This document shows, in pieces, positions 31,978 through 42,264 of a stretch of 42,486 nucleotides of DNA. Within the stretch, counting starts at the first letter, position 1, and the number at the start of each line of letters is the position of its first letter. Made by a program: the position numbers and the translations under genes. The notes under the pieces were generated by a model. The model was not told where the DNA came from and searched no databases. It was given only the letters and a program-made list of their open reading frames with translations. Source of the stretch: Pseudomonas sp. A-1 (GTDB lineage Bacteria; Pseudomonadota; Gammaproteobacteria; Pseudomonadales; Pseudomonadaceae); assembly GCF_004801855.1 (NCBI RefSeq), contig NZ_SSTC01000038.1, positions 1 through 42,486 on the forward strand, read 5' to 3'.

Positions 31978-33519
31978 TCAGATGCCGGGCAGGTGGCGAC
32001 GGATGCGCTCGACCAGGCCGTCGAGGCTGGCGGCCTCGTGGGTGTCGATGCGCCCGCTGTGGGCCTGCTCGTCGGCATCGAGCGGTTCGCGCCCTGCTTC
32101 CTGGTCCTTGATTACCGCCAGGGTCGCGTCGGAAGGATCGCGCCCCTCGCTCTGCCGTTCGGCCAGCCAGGCGGCGATCACCGCCTCGGGGGCGTGGCAG
32201 TCGAGGATCAGGAAGGGCACGCCGGTCAGCTCGGCCATGGCCTGGGCGGCCTGGCGCTGGCTGCGCTTGAGGTAGGTGGCGTCCAGTGCCACCGGAAAGC
32301 CGGCCTGGAGGATGTCGCCGGCCAGCGCGTGCAGGCGAGCGTAGGTGGCCTCGCTGGCGCTGGTCGAGTACAGCTCGGCTTGCGCGGCGTCGGGGTGCAG
32401 GCGCTTGCGCTCGACGTCCGAGCGCAGGCGGATCGCGCCGAAGGCTTCGACCAGGCGCAGCGCCACGTGGCTCTTGCCGACCGCGGAGACGCCATGGGTG
32501 ATGGCCAGGAAGCGTGCCGGGATGGCGGCGTAGCTCTCCGCTAGGGCGGCATAGTTGCGGTACTGGCGCAGGATCACCGCACGCTCGACCGGATCCTGCT
32601 CCTGGGCCAGGCGGAACAGGCTGATCTTGGCGCGTACCATGGCGCGGTAGGCCTTGTAGAACGGCAGCAGGGTCAGGCCCCGGTAGTCGCCGGTGTGCTC
32701 CAGGTAGGCATTGATGAAGCGCCGGGCCAGCGCCTTGAGGCCGCGGTCCTCGAGGTCCATGGCGAGGAAGGCGGCGTCGCTGATCACGTCGATCAGGCGG
32801 AACGGCTCGTTGAACTCGATGCAGTCGAACAGCACCGGACGCTCGTCCAGCAGGGTGACGTTGGCCAGGTGGATGTCGCCGTGGCACTCGCGGATGAAGC
32901 CGTCGGCCTTGCGCTGCTCGAGCAGCGGCTGCAGGCGGGTGAAGGTGTCCTCGGCCCAGGCCTCGAGGTGGCGCAGCTGCTCGAGATCGGCGGCCTCCTC
33001 GAGCAGCGGGCGGATCTGCTCGAAGTTCTGCCGCACCGGCGCCATCACCGCCTCGGCGCTGCCCAGCGGATGCTCCAGCGGCACGCGGGCGGCCTCGGCG
33101 TGCAGGGCGGCGATGCCCTCGGCCAGGGTGTCGATGTGCGCGGGTGTCAGCTCGCCGCGGGCCAGCACGTTGGACAGCAGGCCGCTCTGCGGGAACTGGC
33201 GCATCTTCAGCACGTGGTCGAGGATCGGGCCGTCGCCGCCGAGCTGCGGGGCATCGAGGCTGCCGGTGACCGGCAGCACCTCGAGGTAGAGGTCCGGGGC
33301 GGTGCGCTGGTTGAGGCGCAGCTCCTCGCGGCAGAAGTGCGCGCGGGCCTCGGCGCTGCTGAAATCGAGGAAGCCGAAGTCGACCGGCTTCTTCAGCTTG
33401 TAGGCGTAGGGGCCGGTGAGCAGAACCCAGGAGATGTGCGTCTCGATGACGTCGAAGCCCTCCACCGGGTGCGGATACAGGGCAGGATTCTGCAGGGCCT
33501 CGATCAGGGACTGGGGCAC
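31978..33519 (-). CDS. Two-domain protein: APH-like kinase fused to a P-loop kinase
   Basis: A 513-aa fusion. The N-terminal part (to about residue 320) has the aminoglycoside-phosphotransferase/choline-kinase signature ECHGDIHLANV, then VLFDCIEFNEPFRLIDVISD with the metal-binding Asp. The C-terminal part (about 340-513) is a P-loop kinase with Walker A HGVSAVGKSHVALRL and LDATYLKRSQR. This fusion (COG2187 plus COG0645) is widespread and of unknown substrate; it is not evidence for antibiotic resistance. I chose the GTG at 33519, with AAAAGGA well spaced; an ATG at 33558 has no ribosome-binding site. Confidence 0.85.
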   Translation of the reverse strand: MPQSLIEALQNPALYPHPVEGFDVIETHISWVLLTGPYAYKLKKPVDFGFLDFSSAEARAHFCREELRLNQRTAPDLYLEVLPVTGSLDAPQLGGDGPILDHVLKMRQFPQSGLLSNVLARGELTPAHIDTLAEGIAALHAEAARVPLEHPLGSAEAVMAPVRQNFEQIRPLLEEAADLEQLRHLEAWAEDTFTRLQPLLEQRKADGFIRECHGDIHLANVTLLDERPVLFDCIEFNEPFRLIDVISDAAFLAMDLEDRGLKALARRFINAYLEHTGDYRGLTLLPFYKAYRAMVRAKISLFRLAQEQDPVERAVILRQYRNYAALAESYAAIPARFLAITHGVSAVGKSHVALRLVEAFGAIRLRSDVERKRLHPDAAQAELYSTSASEATYARLHALAGDILQAGFPVALDATYLKRSQRQAAQAMAELTGVPFLILDCHAPEAVIAAWLAERQSEGRDPSDATLAVIKDQEAGREPLDADEQAHSGRIDTHEAASLDGLVERIRRHLPGI

Positions 33520-33620
33520 AGGGCGTCCTTTTCGTCGGAAAAATGGCTGGGCCCGCATTATGGCGGCTGCAGTCGGTCGTGCAAACCGCCGGGCGTCTCA
33601 TCCGTCCGCCGCCAAGTGCG

Positions 33621-33626
33621 TATAAT
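33621..33626 (+). promoter_or_regulatory. mrcB promoter -10, adjacent to the start codon
   Basis: A consensus TATAAT ends only 8 bases before the mrcB ATG, so transcription should start at or next to the ATG. The -35 region at 33598-33603 is weak. No Shine-Dalgarno is present between it and the ATG. Confidence 0.6.
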
Positions 33627-33634
33627 GCCGCGCC

Positions 33635-35986
33635 ATGAGCAGATCCCGTACCCCCACCCCACGCAACTCCCGCAATCCCCGTTCCCGCCGGAAACCGGCC
33701 AGCACCGGCCGGCCGTGGCTGCGCTGGCTGGTCAGGCTCGGCCTGGTCGGCCTGGCGCTGTTCGCCGTGCTGATGGTCTATCTGGACGGGGTGGTCCGGG
33801 AGAAGTTTTCCGGTCAGCGCTGGACGGTGCCGGCCAAGGTCTATGCCCGTCCGCTGGAGCTGTTCACCGGCCTCAAGCTGAGTCGCGAGGACTTCCTCGC
33901 CGAACTGCAGGCGCTCGGCTACCGGCGCGCCAGCAAGGTGCAGGGCCCCGGCGAGCTGGCGGTGAGCGGCAACCAGGTCGAGCTGCATACCCGCGGCTTC
34001 CAGTTCTACGAGGGCGCCGAGCCGGCCCAGGTGCTGCGCGTGCGCTTCTCCGGCAACCAGGTGGCCGGCCTCGGCCAGGCCGGCGGCGAGCTGGCGGTGG
34101 CGCGCCTCGAGCCGCTGCTGATCGGCGGGCTATACCCGGCGCACAACGAGGACCGCATCCTCATCCAGCTCGGTGAGGTGCCGCCGTATCTGGTGGAGAC
34201 CCTGATCGCCGTAGAGGATCGCGAGTTCTACAACCATTTCGGCGTGTCGCCCAAGTCGATCGCCCGCGCCATGTGGGTCAACGCCAGCTCCGGCGCGCTG
34301 GTGCAGGGCGGCAGCACCCTGACCCAGCAGCTGGTGAAGAACTTCTTCCTCAGCAACGAGCGCAGCCTGACCCGCAAGGCCACCGAGGCGCTGATGGCGC
34401 CGCTGCTGGAGCTGCACTACGACAAGCAGCAGATTCTCGAGGCCTACCTCAACGAGGTGTTCCTCGGTCAGGACGGCCAGCGCGCGATCCACGGCTTCGG
34501 CCTGGCCAGCCAGTACTTCTTCGGCCAACCGCTGGCCGAGCTGCGCCTGCACCAGGTGGCGCTGCTGGTCGGCATGGTCAAGGGGCCGTCCTACTACAAT
34601 CCGCGGCGCTATCCGGAGCGCGCCCTCGAGCGGCGCAACCTGGTGCTCGACCTGCTCGCCGAGCAGGGCGTGGCCAGCGCCGAAGAGGTGGCCAAGGCCA
34701 AGCAGGCGCCGCTGGAGGTCAGCAGCCGCGGCAGTCTGGCCAACAGCTCCTATCCGGCCTTCCTCGACATGGTCAAGCGTCAGCTGCGCCAGGACTACCG
34801 CGAGCAGGATCTCACCGAGGAGGGGCTGCGCATCTTCACCAGCCTCGATCCGATCCTCCAGCTCAAGGCCGAGACGGCGATGGCCGACACCCTCAAGCGC
34901 CTGGGCAACCGCAAGGGCGTCGACGAGGTCGAGGCCGCCATGGTGGTGACCAATCCGCAGACCGGCGAGGTGCAGGCGCTGCTCGGCAGCCGCCAGCCGC
35001 GCTTCGCCGGTTTCAACAGGGCGCTGGACGCGCAGCGGCCGATCGGTTCGCTGATCAAGCCGGCGGTGTACCTGACCGCCCTGGAGAAGCCCAGCCAGTA
35101 CACCCTGACCAGCCTGCTGGCCGACGAGCCGTTCTCGATCAAGACCGCCGACGGTCAGGTCTGGCAGCCGAAGAACTACGACCGCCGGGCCCACGGCACC
35201 ATCTTCCTCTACCAGGGGCTGGCGCAGTCGTACAACCTGTCGACCGCCAAGCTGGGTCTCGAACTGGGCGTGCCCAGCGTGCTGAAGACCGTCAACCGCC
35301 TCGGCGTCGAGCAGGACTGGCCGGCCTATCCGTCGATGCTGCTGGGCGCCGGCTCGCTCAGCCCGATGCAGGTGGCGACCATGTACCAGACCCTGGCCAA
35401 CGGCGGCTTCAACACTCCGCTGCGCGCCATCCGCAGCGTGCTGAACGCCACCGGCGAGCCGCTCAAGGGCTACCCCTACGAGGTGCAGCAGCGCTTCGAT
35501 CCGGGCGCCATCCACCTGGTGCAGGAGGCGATGTACCGGGTGATGCGCGAGGGCACCGGGCGCTCGGTGTACAACCAGCTGCCGTCCTCGCTGATCGTGG
35601 CCGGCAAGACCGGCACCAGCAACGACTCGCGCGACAGCTGGTTCGCCGGTTTCGGCCAGGATCTGCTGGCGGTGGTGTGGATGGGCCGCGACGACAACGG
35701 CAAGACGCCGCTGACCGGTGCCACCGGCGCGCTGCAGGTGTGGACCGGTTTCATGCGCCGCGCCGTGCCGGCCCCGTTGGATACCACGCCGCCGGACAAC
35801 GTGACCCGCGCCTGGGTCGACCCCTACAGCGGTCAGGGCTCCGATCCGAGCTGCCCGGGCGCGGTGCAGATGCCGTATATTCGCGGCAGCGAGCCGCCGG
35901 CGGGGCCGCCGTGCGGCCTGCCGCAGGAGCTGCAGCAGCCGGCGCAGCAGGTCATGGACTGGGTGCGTGGCTGGCTGGAGCAGTGA
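33635..35986 (+). CDS. mrcB: Bifunctional penicillin-binding protein 1B
   Basis: PBP1b polymerises and cross-links peptidoglycan. The 783-aa protein has a basic cytoplasmic tail, a membrane anchor (about residues 31-50), a UB2H-type region (YARPLELFTGLKLSREDF) and a transglycosylase domain with catalytic Glu194 in AVEDREFYNHFG and GGSTLTQQLVKN. The transpeptidase domain has SLIK with Ser472, the SYN motif at 532-534 and KTGT with Lys658. The C-terminus is Gln/Pro-rich. All catalytic motifs are intact. The ATG at 33635 fits the family start; the mRNA may be leaderless. Upstream, the APH-kinase gene is divergent. Confidence 0.96.
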   Translation: MSRSRTPTPRNSRNPRSRRKPASTGRPWLRWLVRLGLVGLALFAVLMVYLDGVVREKFSGQRWTVPAKVYARPLELFTGLKLSREDFLAELQALGYRRASKVQGPGELAVSGNQVELHTRGFQFYEGAEPAQVLRVRFSGNQVAGLGQAGGELAVARLEPLLIGGLYPAHNEDRILIQLGEVPPYLVETLIAVEDREFYNHFGVSPKSIARAMWVNASSGALVQGGSTLTQQLVKNFFLSNERSLTRKATEALMAPLLELHYDKQQILEAYLNEVFLGQDGQRAIHGFGLASQYFFGQPLAELRLHQVALLVGMVKGPSYYNPRRYPERALERRNLVLDLLAEQGVASAEEVAKAKQAPLEVSSRGSLANSSYPAFLDMVKRQLRQDYREQDLTEEGLRIFTSLDPILQLKAETAMADTLKRLGNRKGVDEVEAAMVVTNPQTGEVQALLGSRQPRFAGFNRALDAQRPIGSLIKPAVYLTALEKPSQYTLTSLLADEPFSIKTADGQVWQPKNYDRRAHGTIFLYQGLAQSYNLSTAKLGLELGVPSVLKTVNRLGVEQDWPAYPSMLLGAGSLSPMQVATMYQTLANGGFNTPLRAIRSVLNATGEPLKGYPYEVQQRFDPGAIHLVQEAMYRVMREGTGRSVYNQLPSSLIVAGKTGTSNDSRDSWFAGFGQDLLAVVWMGRDDNGKTPLTGATGALQVWTGFMRRAVPAPLDTTPPDNVTRAWVDPYSGQGSDPSCPGAVQMPYIRGSEPPAGPPCGLPQELQQPAQQVMDWVRGWLEQ

Positions 35987-36074
35987 GGGCACTTCGTTCC
36001 GCTGCGCAGTGTCCAACCGGGGGAGCGGCAGCAGGGCTGCCCGTGACGCAAACTTCTTGGCAAGGGGACTGGAT

Positions 36075-36746
36075 GTGAACAAGGTTTGGTTGGTGCCGCT
36101 GGCGCTGCTGCTTCTGGCGGGTTGTGCGACGCCGGTGCAGCGCGGCTCGATTCCGGTGGTGGAGGCAGGGCGTCCGGTGGGGCCGGGAGGCGTGGCCGTG
36201 GCCCGGCCGCAGGCCAGCATGCCGCAGGCGGCGCCGCGCGCGCAGCCGCAGGACTCCGGGGTGACAGTGGTGCCGCAGGCCGTCGGTGCACCGATCCAGA
36301 CCTATCCGGCGGCAGTTGGCAGTGCCCCGCTGAGCACCGGGGGCGGCTTCGTTGCTCAGCCGCCGGTGAGCAATGTGCCTCCGGCCGGGGCATCCTCGGT
36401 CACCCTGGCGGCGGACGAGCGTCTCGATGGGCCGGTGCTGGCCCTGCTGACTTCGGCACAGCAGATGGAGCGCAGCGGCAACCTCACTGGCGCTTCGGCC
36501 AGCCTGGAGCGCGCCCAGCGCATCGCGCCGCGCGAGCCGCAGGTGCTCTATCGCCTGGCCGAGGTGCGCCTGGCCCAGGGCAATCCGGCCCAGGCCGAAC
36601 AGCTGGCTCGCCGCGGCCTGACCTATGCGGGCGGCCGGCCGGCGCTGCAGGCCAGCCTGTGGGAGGTGATCGCGCGGGCGCGCGAGCAGCAGGGTGATGC
36701 CGCGGGCGCGGCGCAGGCCCGTCAGCGCGCCAAGGTCCAGTTGTGA
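36075..36746 (+). CDS. TPR-containing lipoprotein
   Basis: A 223-aa lipoprotein with start GTG at 36075 (AAGGGGA upstream) and lipobox LLAGC (Cys17). Residues about 20-110 are low-complexity Pro/Ala/Gly/Val-rich and probably disordered. The C-terminal part has two TPR-like helical repeats (LLTSAQQMERSGNLTGASASLERAQRI and YRLAEVRLAQGNPAQAEQLARRGL). It lies 88 bases after mrcB, matching the gene order of Pseudomonas. A role as a PBP1b-linked outer-membrane lipoprotein similar to LpoB is tempting from position but unsupported by sequence. Confidence 0.78.
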   Translation: MNKVWLVPLALLLLAGCATPVQRGSIPVVEAGRPVGPGGVAVARPQASMPQAAPRAQPQDSGVTVVPQAVGAPIQTYPAAVGSAPLSTGGGFVAQPPVSNVPPAGASSVTLAADERLDGPVLALLTSAQQMERSGNLTGASASLERAQRIAPREPQVLYRLAEVRLAQGNPAQAEQLARRGLTYAGGRPALQASLWEVIARAREQQGDAAGAAQARQRAKVQL

Positions 36747-37075
36747 TGGATGCGCGTATCCCTGTCGTCGCCGACCAGCTGCTGCTGATCGAGCGCGAGC
36801 TGCGCCGGCTGGGCTGGTGGGCGGCGGTGGCGCCCGAGGCCGAGCGCCTGGCCAGCATCGAGCCGTTCTGCGTGGATACCCTGGCTTTCGAGGAATGGCT
36901 GCAGTGGATCTTCCTGCCGCGGATGAAGATGCTCATCGAGCAGCAGGCGCCGCTGCCTGGTGCCTGCGCGCTCCTGCCGATGGCGGAGGTGGTATGGGCG
37001 GCGCGTGGCGAGCAGGTGGCCGTGCTGCTGCGCCTGCTCGACGAGTTCGACCGCCTGCTGGCAGCGGGCGCCTGA
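36746..37075 (+). CDS. YqcC-like protein (DUF446)
   Basis: A 109-aa soluble protein of the YqcC family: LLLIERELRRLGWW, FCVDTLAFEEWLQWIFLPRMKMLIE and a C-terminal helical end. The ATG at 36746 overlaps the stop of the upstream lipoprotein gene (TGATG), so the two are coupled; a GTG at 36743 is an alternative. The function of the family is not known. It converges with the DUF4124 gene 4 bases away. Confidence 0.85.
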   Translation: MDARIPVVADQLLLIERELRRLGWWAAVAPEAERLASIEPFCVDTLAFEEWLQWIFLPRMKMLIEQQAPLPGACALLPMAEVVWAARGEQVAVLLRLLDEFDRLLAAGA

Positions 37076-37079
37076 CGGC

Positions 37080-37514
37080 CTATTCGCAGTGCTCGCCGAT
37101 GGCCTTCTCGGCCTCGGCGATCTTCGCCTGGCGCTCCTCCTCGGTGAGCCGCCGGGTTTCCCCGTCAATCTTCATGAGCAGGCGCGGGCTGTTGCGCAGC
37201 TGGGCCAGATTGGTGCGCTGGGCGGTGCAATATTCTCGGCGCTCCTTTTCCTTCTGCGCGACCTCGCGGCGTACCCGCTCGTCGATCTCCGCCTGCGTGG
37301 GCGGGGCGTCTTCGCTGGCCGTCGCGCTGGCGGCGACCGGGGCGGGATGGGGGGGCTGCTTGGCGGGCGGCACCAGGCTGGCGTCACCGCCCTGCGGTGG
37401 CTGGGCGGTGAAATGGGTGATGCCCTGGGCATCGACCCACTTGTAGATCTGTCCGGCGCTGGCGGCGCCAGCGCAACCGAGCAGCAGGGTGGCTAGGAGA
37501 AGGTGGCGGCGCAT
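37080..37514 (-). CDS. DUF4124 domain secreted protein
   Basis: A 144-aa protein with a signal peptide (MRRHLLLATLLLGCAGAASA) and an N-terminal DUF4124 motif QIYKWVDAQGITHFTAQPP, a Pro/Ala-rich linker (about residues 48-72) and a charged helical C-terminal half (KEKERREYCTAQRTNL). Two cysteines (YC and the HCE end) may form a disulfide. The family is widespread in proteobacterial envelopes with no defined role. The ATG at 37514 has AAGGA eight bases upstream. Confidence 0.85.
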   Translation of the reverse strand: MRRHLLLATLLLGCAGAASAGQIYKWVDAQGITHFTAQPPQGGDASLVPPAKQPPHPAPVAASATASEDAPPTQAEIDERVRREVAQKEKERREYCTAQRTNLAQLRNSPRLLMKIDGETRRLTEEERQAKIAEAEKAIGEHCE

Positions 37515-37914
37515 GCAGGGGTCCTTGTTATCGCGGAGAAACCGGCGACAACTATACCCAAAAGCCCTGCGCTGCCATTCTGCGCTGGGTCACAGGCGGG
37601 CTGGCGCGGCGCCGTGAACTTCGGCTTGACTTGCCGGTGGCGAATCCGAACAATCTGCGATTCGCTGTAGCGAGCCCATCCTGTGGCTCCTCGGCAGACC
37701 ATGAGGTGCACACCCGCGCCGCCCAAGCCAGGCCCTGTCACGCGTTACCTCGCGCCGGGGTGGGAGTTTTCCGTAACACCAGGAGCGCTCCCGATACTTG
37801 CTAAGTCAGCAGCTGACGTCGCCGGCGACTACCGTCGCCCATGCTCTGCCTGGCAGTTAACCGAACTTCGGTCGCCCTCTCGAGGGTGTTTCTCAGGCGT
37901 TCTAGAGGTGAAAC
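37515..37914 (+). promoter_or_regulatory. 400-base ilvI leader and promoter region
   Basis: No confident gene lies here. A promoter candidate is TTGACT (37626-37631), a 17-bp spacer and AACAAT (37649-37654), which would give a leader of about 250 nt. The leader contains two perfect palindromes back to back (GTCAGC-A-GCTGAC at 37805-37817 and GTCGCCGGCGAC at 37818-37829), then hairpins ACCGAA/TTCGGT (37860-37872) and CCCT/AGGG (37875-37886). A 33-codon open frame at 37841-37942 has 7 Leu/Val among its first 18 residues but no Shine-Dalgarno. Ribosome-binding site for ilvI: AGAGGTG at 37904-37910. Confidence 0.5.
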
Positions 37915-39639
37915 GTGGAGCTTTTATCAGGCGCTGAAATGATCGTCCGCTTCCTGCGCGACGAGGGCGTGAAGTACATCTACGGGTACCCGGGTGGTGC
38001 CGTTCTGCATATCTACGATGCGCTTTTCAAGGAAAAGTCCATCGAACACATCCTGGTCCGTCACGAGCAGGCCGCCACCCACATGGCCGACGGCTATGCC
38101 CGCGCGACCGGCAAGGCCGGCGTGGTGCTGGTGACTTCCGGCCCGGGGGCGACCAACGCCATCACCGGCATCGCCACCGCCTACATGGACTCGATCCCCA
38201 TGGTGGTGCTGTCCGGCCAGGTGCCGAGCAACATGGTCGGTACCGACGCCTTCCAGGAAACCGACATGGTCGGCATTTCCCGGCCGATCGTGAAGCACAG
38301 CTTCATCATCAAGCACCCGTCGGAAATCCCCGAGGTGCTGAAGAAGGCCTTCTACATCGCCGAGTCCGGTCGTCCCGGCCCGGTGGTCGTCGACTTCCCC
38401 AAGGACATGACCAACCCGGCGGAGAAGTACGAGTACGTCTACCCGAAGAAGGTCAAGCTGCGCTCCTACGGTCCGGCCGTGCGCGGCCACTCCGGGCAGA
38501 TCCGCAAGGCGGCCGAGATGCTGCTGGCGGCCAAGCGCCCGGTGCTCTACTCCGGCGGCGGCGTGATCATGGGCAATGCTTCGGCGCCGCTGACCGAGCT
38601 GGCGCGCATGCTCAACCTGCCGGTGACCAACACCCTGATGGGCCTCGGCGGCTATCCGGGCAGCGACCGCCAGTTCCTCGGCATGCTCGGCATGCACGGC
38701 AGCTACACCGCCAACCTGACCATGCACCACGCCGACGTGATCCTCGCCGTCGGCGCGCGCTTCGATGACCGGGTGATCAACGGCGCGCCGAAGTTCTGCC
38801 CGAACGCCAAGATCATCCACATCGACATCGACCCGGCGTCGATCTCCAAGACCATCAAGGCCGATGTGCCGATCGTCGGTCCGGTCGACAGCGTGCTCAC
38901 CGAGATGGTGGCCATCCTCAAGGAAATCGGCCAGAAGCCGAACCAGGAGGCCCTGGCCAGCTGGTGGAAGCAGATCGAGGAGTGGCGCGGCAACCGCGGC
39001 CTGTTCCCCTACGACAAGGGCGACGGCAGCATCATCAAGCCGCAGACCGTGATCGAGACCCTCTACGAGGTCACCCGCGGCGATGCCTTCGTCGCCTCGG
39101 ACGTCGGCCAGCACCAGATGTTCGCCGCCCAGTACTACAAGTTCGACAAGCCCAACCGCTGGCTGAATTCCGGCGGCCTGGGCACCATGGGCTTCGGCCT
39201 GCCGGCGGCCATGGGCGCCAAGCTGAACTTCCCGGATGTCGACGTGGCCTGCGTCACCGGCGAGGGCAGCATCCAGATGAACATCCAGGAGCTGTCGACC
39301 TGCCTGCAGTACGACCTGCCGGTGAAGATCGTCACCCTCAACAACCAGGCCCTCGGCATGGTCAAGCAGTGGCAGGACATGGTCTACAGCGGCCGTCACT
39401 CGCACTCCTACATGGACTCACTGCCGGACTTCGTCAAGCTGGTCGAGGCCTACGGCCACGTCGGCATGAAGATCACCCGGCTCGAGGACCTCAAGCCGAA
39501 GATGGAAGAGGCCTTCGCGCTCAAGGATCGCCTGGTGTTCCTGGACATCCAGGTGGATGCCAGCGAGCACGTTTACCCGATGCAGATTCGTGACGGCTCC
39601 ATGCGCGACATGTGGCTGAGCAAGACGGAGCGCACCTGA
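37915..39639 (+). CDS. ilvI: Acetolactate synthase large subunit
   Basis: ThDP enzyme that makes acetolactate or acetohydroxybutyrate, the first common step of valine, leucine and isoleucine synthesis. The 574-aa protein begins at a GTG ([20 protein letters not shown]). It has the catalytic-Glu region [46 protein letters not shown] and the ThDP motif GEGSIQMN...LNNQ (a Glu in place of the usual Asp of GDGS). It is followed two bases later by ilvH, its regulatory subunit. Confidence 0.97.
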   Translation: MELLSGAEMIVRFLRDEGVKYIYGYPGGAVLHIYDALFKEKSIEHILVRHEQAATHMADGYARATGKAGVVLVTSGPGATNAITGIATAYMDSIPMVVLSGQVPSNMVGTDAFQETDMVGISRPIVKHSFIIKHPSEIPEVLKKAFYIAESGRPGPVVVDFPKDMTNPAEKYEYVYPKKVKLRSYGPAVRGHSGQIRKAAEMLLAAKRPVLYSGGGVIMGNASAPLTELARMLNLPVTNTLMGLGGYPGSDRQFLGMLGMHGSYTANLTMHHADVILAVGARFDDRVINGAPKFCPNAKIIHIDIDPASISKTIKADVPIVGPVDSVLTEMVAILKEIGQKPNQEALASWWKQIEEWRGNRGLFPYDKGDGSIIKPQTVIETLYEVTRGDAFVASDVGQHQMFAAQYYKFDKPNRWLNSGGLGTMGFGLPAAMGAKLNFPDVDVACVTGEGSIQMNIQELSTCLQYDLPVKIVTLNNQALGMVKQWQDMVYSGRHSHSYMDSLPDFVKLVEAYGHVGMKITRLEDLKPKMEEAFALKDRLVFLDIQVDASEHVYPMQIRDGSMRDMWLSKTERT

Positions 39640-39641
39640 AC

Positions 39642-41194
<1,553 letters not shown>

Positions 41195-41213
41195 GGTCTG
41201 CGATGAGGAAAAG

Positions 41214-41236
41214 ACGCGGCTACGGCCGCGTTTTTT
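41214..41236 (+). terminator. Intrinsic terminator after ilvC
   Basis: Perfect 7-bp stem ACGCGGC/GCCGCGT with a TACG loop, followed by a run of T; the flanking A-run and T-run can extend the stem. It lies 19 bases after the ilvC stop. Confidence 0.93.
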
Positions 41237-41252
41237 CTGTCCGTCGTTCTGC

Positions 41253-41258
41253 TATAAA
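41253..41258 (+). promoter_or_regulatory. Candidate pssA promoter -10
   Basis: TATAAA about 75 bases before the pssA start and just after the ilvC terminator. The -35 region is T-rich without a clear consensus. Confidence 0.35.
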
Positions 41259-41333
41259 CCGTGGGTGGCCGGCCTGCGGCGTGAATCCGTTGCCGGCCGG
41301 TCGAAATGTCATTGCGATCTAAGGTGTGTACCC

Positions 41334-42161
41334 ATGAGTGAACAACCCGGTGAGCCGAACAAGGCGCCTGAAAGCGAGAGCCTGCTGCCGATCGACGAGC
41401 ACGTCGAGGAGGGGCAGGATGCCGAGGGGCGCAAGGTCAGGCATCGTGGTGTCTACCTGCTGCCCAATCTGTTCACCACCGCCAACCTGTTTGCCGGTTT
41501 CTTCTCCATCGTCAGCGCCATGAACGGCAAGTTCGAGGTCGCTGCCATCACCATCTTCGTGGCCATGGTGCTGGACGGTCTGGACGGGCGCGTGGCGCGC
41601 CTGACCAATACCCAGAGCGCCTTCGGCGCCGAGTACGACTCGCTGTCGGACATGGTCGCCTTCGGCCTGGCTCCGGCGCTGCTGGCCTACAAGTGGGCGC
41701 TGTCCGGCCTGGGCAATGTCGGCCTGACCGTCGCCTTCATCTATGCGGCCTGCGCCGCCCTGCGCCTGGCGCGCTTCAACACCCAGATCGGCAAGGTCGA
41801 CAAGCGCTACTTCATCGGTCTGGCCAGTCCTGCTGCGGCGGGAGTCGTGGCCGGTACGGTGTGGGCACTGAAGGACTTCGGCGTCGATGGCGTCGACATG
41901 CCAGTGCTGGTAGTGCTGCTGTTCGCCCTGCTGGTGGCGGCGGCCGGAGCGCTGATGGTCAGCAACATCAAGTACCACAGCTTCAAGGACTTCGACCTCA
42001 AGGGGCGCGTACCTTTCGTGGCCATCCTGGTCGTGGTTCTGGTGTTCGCAGTGATCTTCAGCGACCCGCCGCGGATCCTGCTGCTGATCTTCCTCGCCTA
42101 TGCAGCCTCCGGGCCGGTGCAGCGTCTGCTGCAGGTGCGTCGCCGTCGCCAGGCAGAGTAG
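41334..42161 (+). CDS. pssA: CDP-diacylglycerol-serine O-phosphatidyltransferase
   Basis: Makes phosphatidylserine, precursor of phosphatidylethanolamine. The 275-aa membrane protein is of the CDP-alcohol phosphotransferase type, with the catalytic pattern DG-x2-AR-x8-G-x3-D-x3-D visible as DGRVARLTNTQSAFGAEYD followed by SLSD (residues about 84-106). It has six or more hydrophobic segments and a basic C-terminus, and belongs to the integral-membrane type (subclass II), unlike the E. coli enzyme. AAGGTG precedes the ATG at 41334. Confidence 0.95.
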   Translation: MSEQPGEPNKAPESESLLPIDEHVEEGQDAEGRKVRHRGVYLLPNLFTTANLFAGFFSIVSAMNGKFEVAAITIFVAMVLDGLDGRVARLTNTQSAFGAEYDSLSDMVAFGLAPALLAYKWALSGLGNVGLTVAFIYAACAALRLARFNTQIGKVDKRYFIGLASPAAAGVVAGTVWALKDFGVDGVDMPVLVVLLFALLVAAAGALMVSNIKYHSFKDFDLKGRVPFVAILVVVLVFAVIFSDPPRILLLIFLAYAASGPVQRLLQVRRRRQAE

Positions 42162-42236
42162 GGCTGGAAGGGATGGTGCTGACTGCCTGTCGGCGCCATT
42201 CTTGATGGGTTGTGTAATGGTTCTGCAAAAAAGTCG

Positions 42237-42264
42237 TTGACGTCGTCGCCGATGTCTCTATAAT
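42237..42264 (+). promoter_or_regulatory. Strong sigma-70 promoter, rrn P1-like
   Basis: TTGACG (42237-42242), a 16-bp spacer and a perfect TATAAT (42259-42264). An A-tract (42226-42232) lies just upstream like an UP element. The discriminator GCGCCCC is GC-rich, the feature that makes rRNA promoters sensitive to ppGpp and DksA. Confidence 0.8.

Noticed and set aside
31978-33519. Aminoglycoside resistance gene
   Set aside because: The APH signature is shared by many housekeeping kinases; the fused P-loop kinase and conserved chromosomal position argue for another role.
37841-37942. A 33-codon frame in the ilvI leader as a real leader-peptide gene
   Set aside because: It is Leu/Val-rich at the start but has no Shine-Dalgarno and overlaps ilvI; kept only as a hypothesis in the findings.
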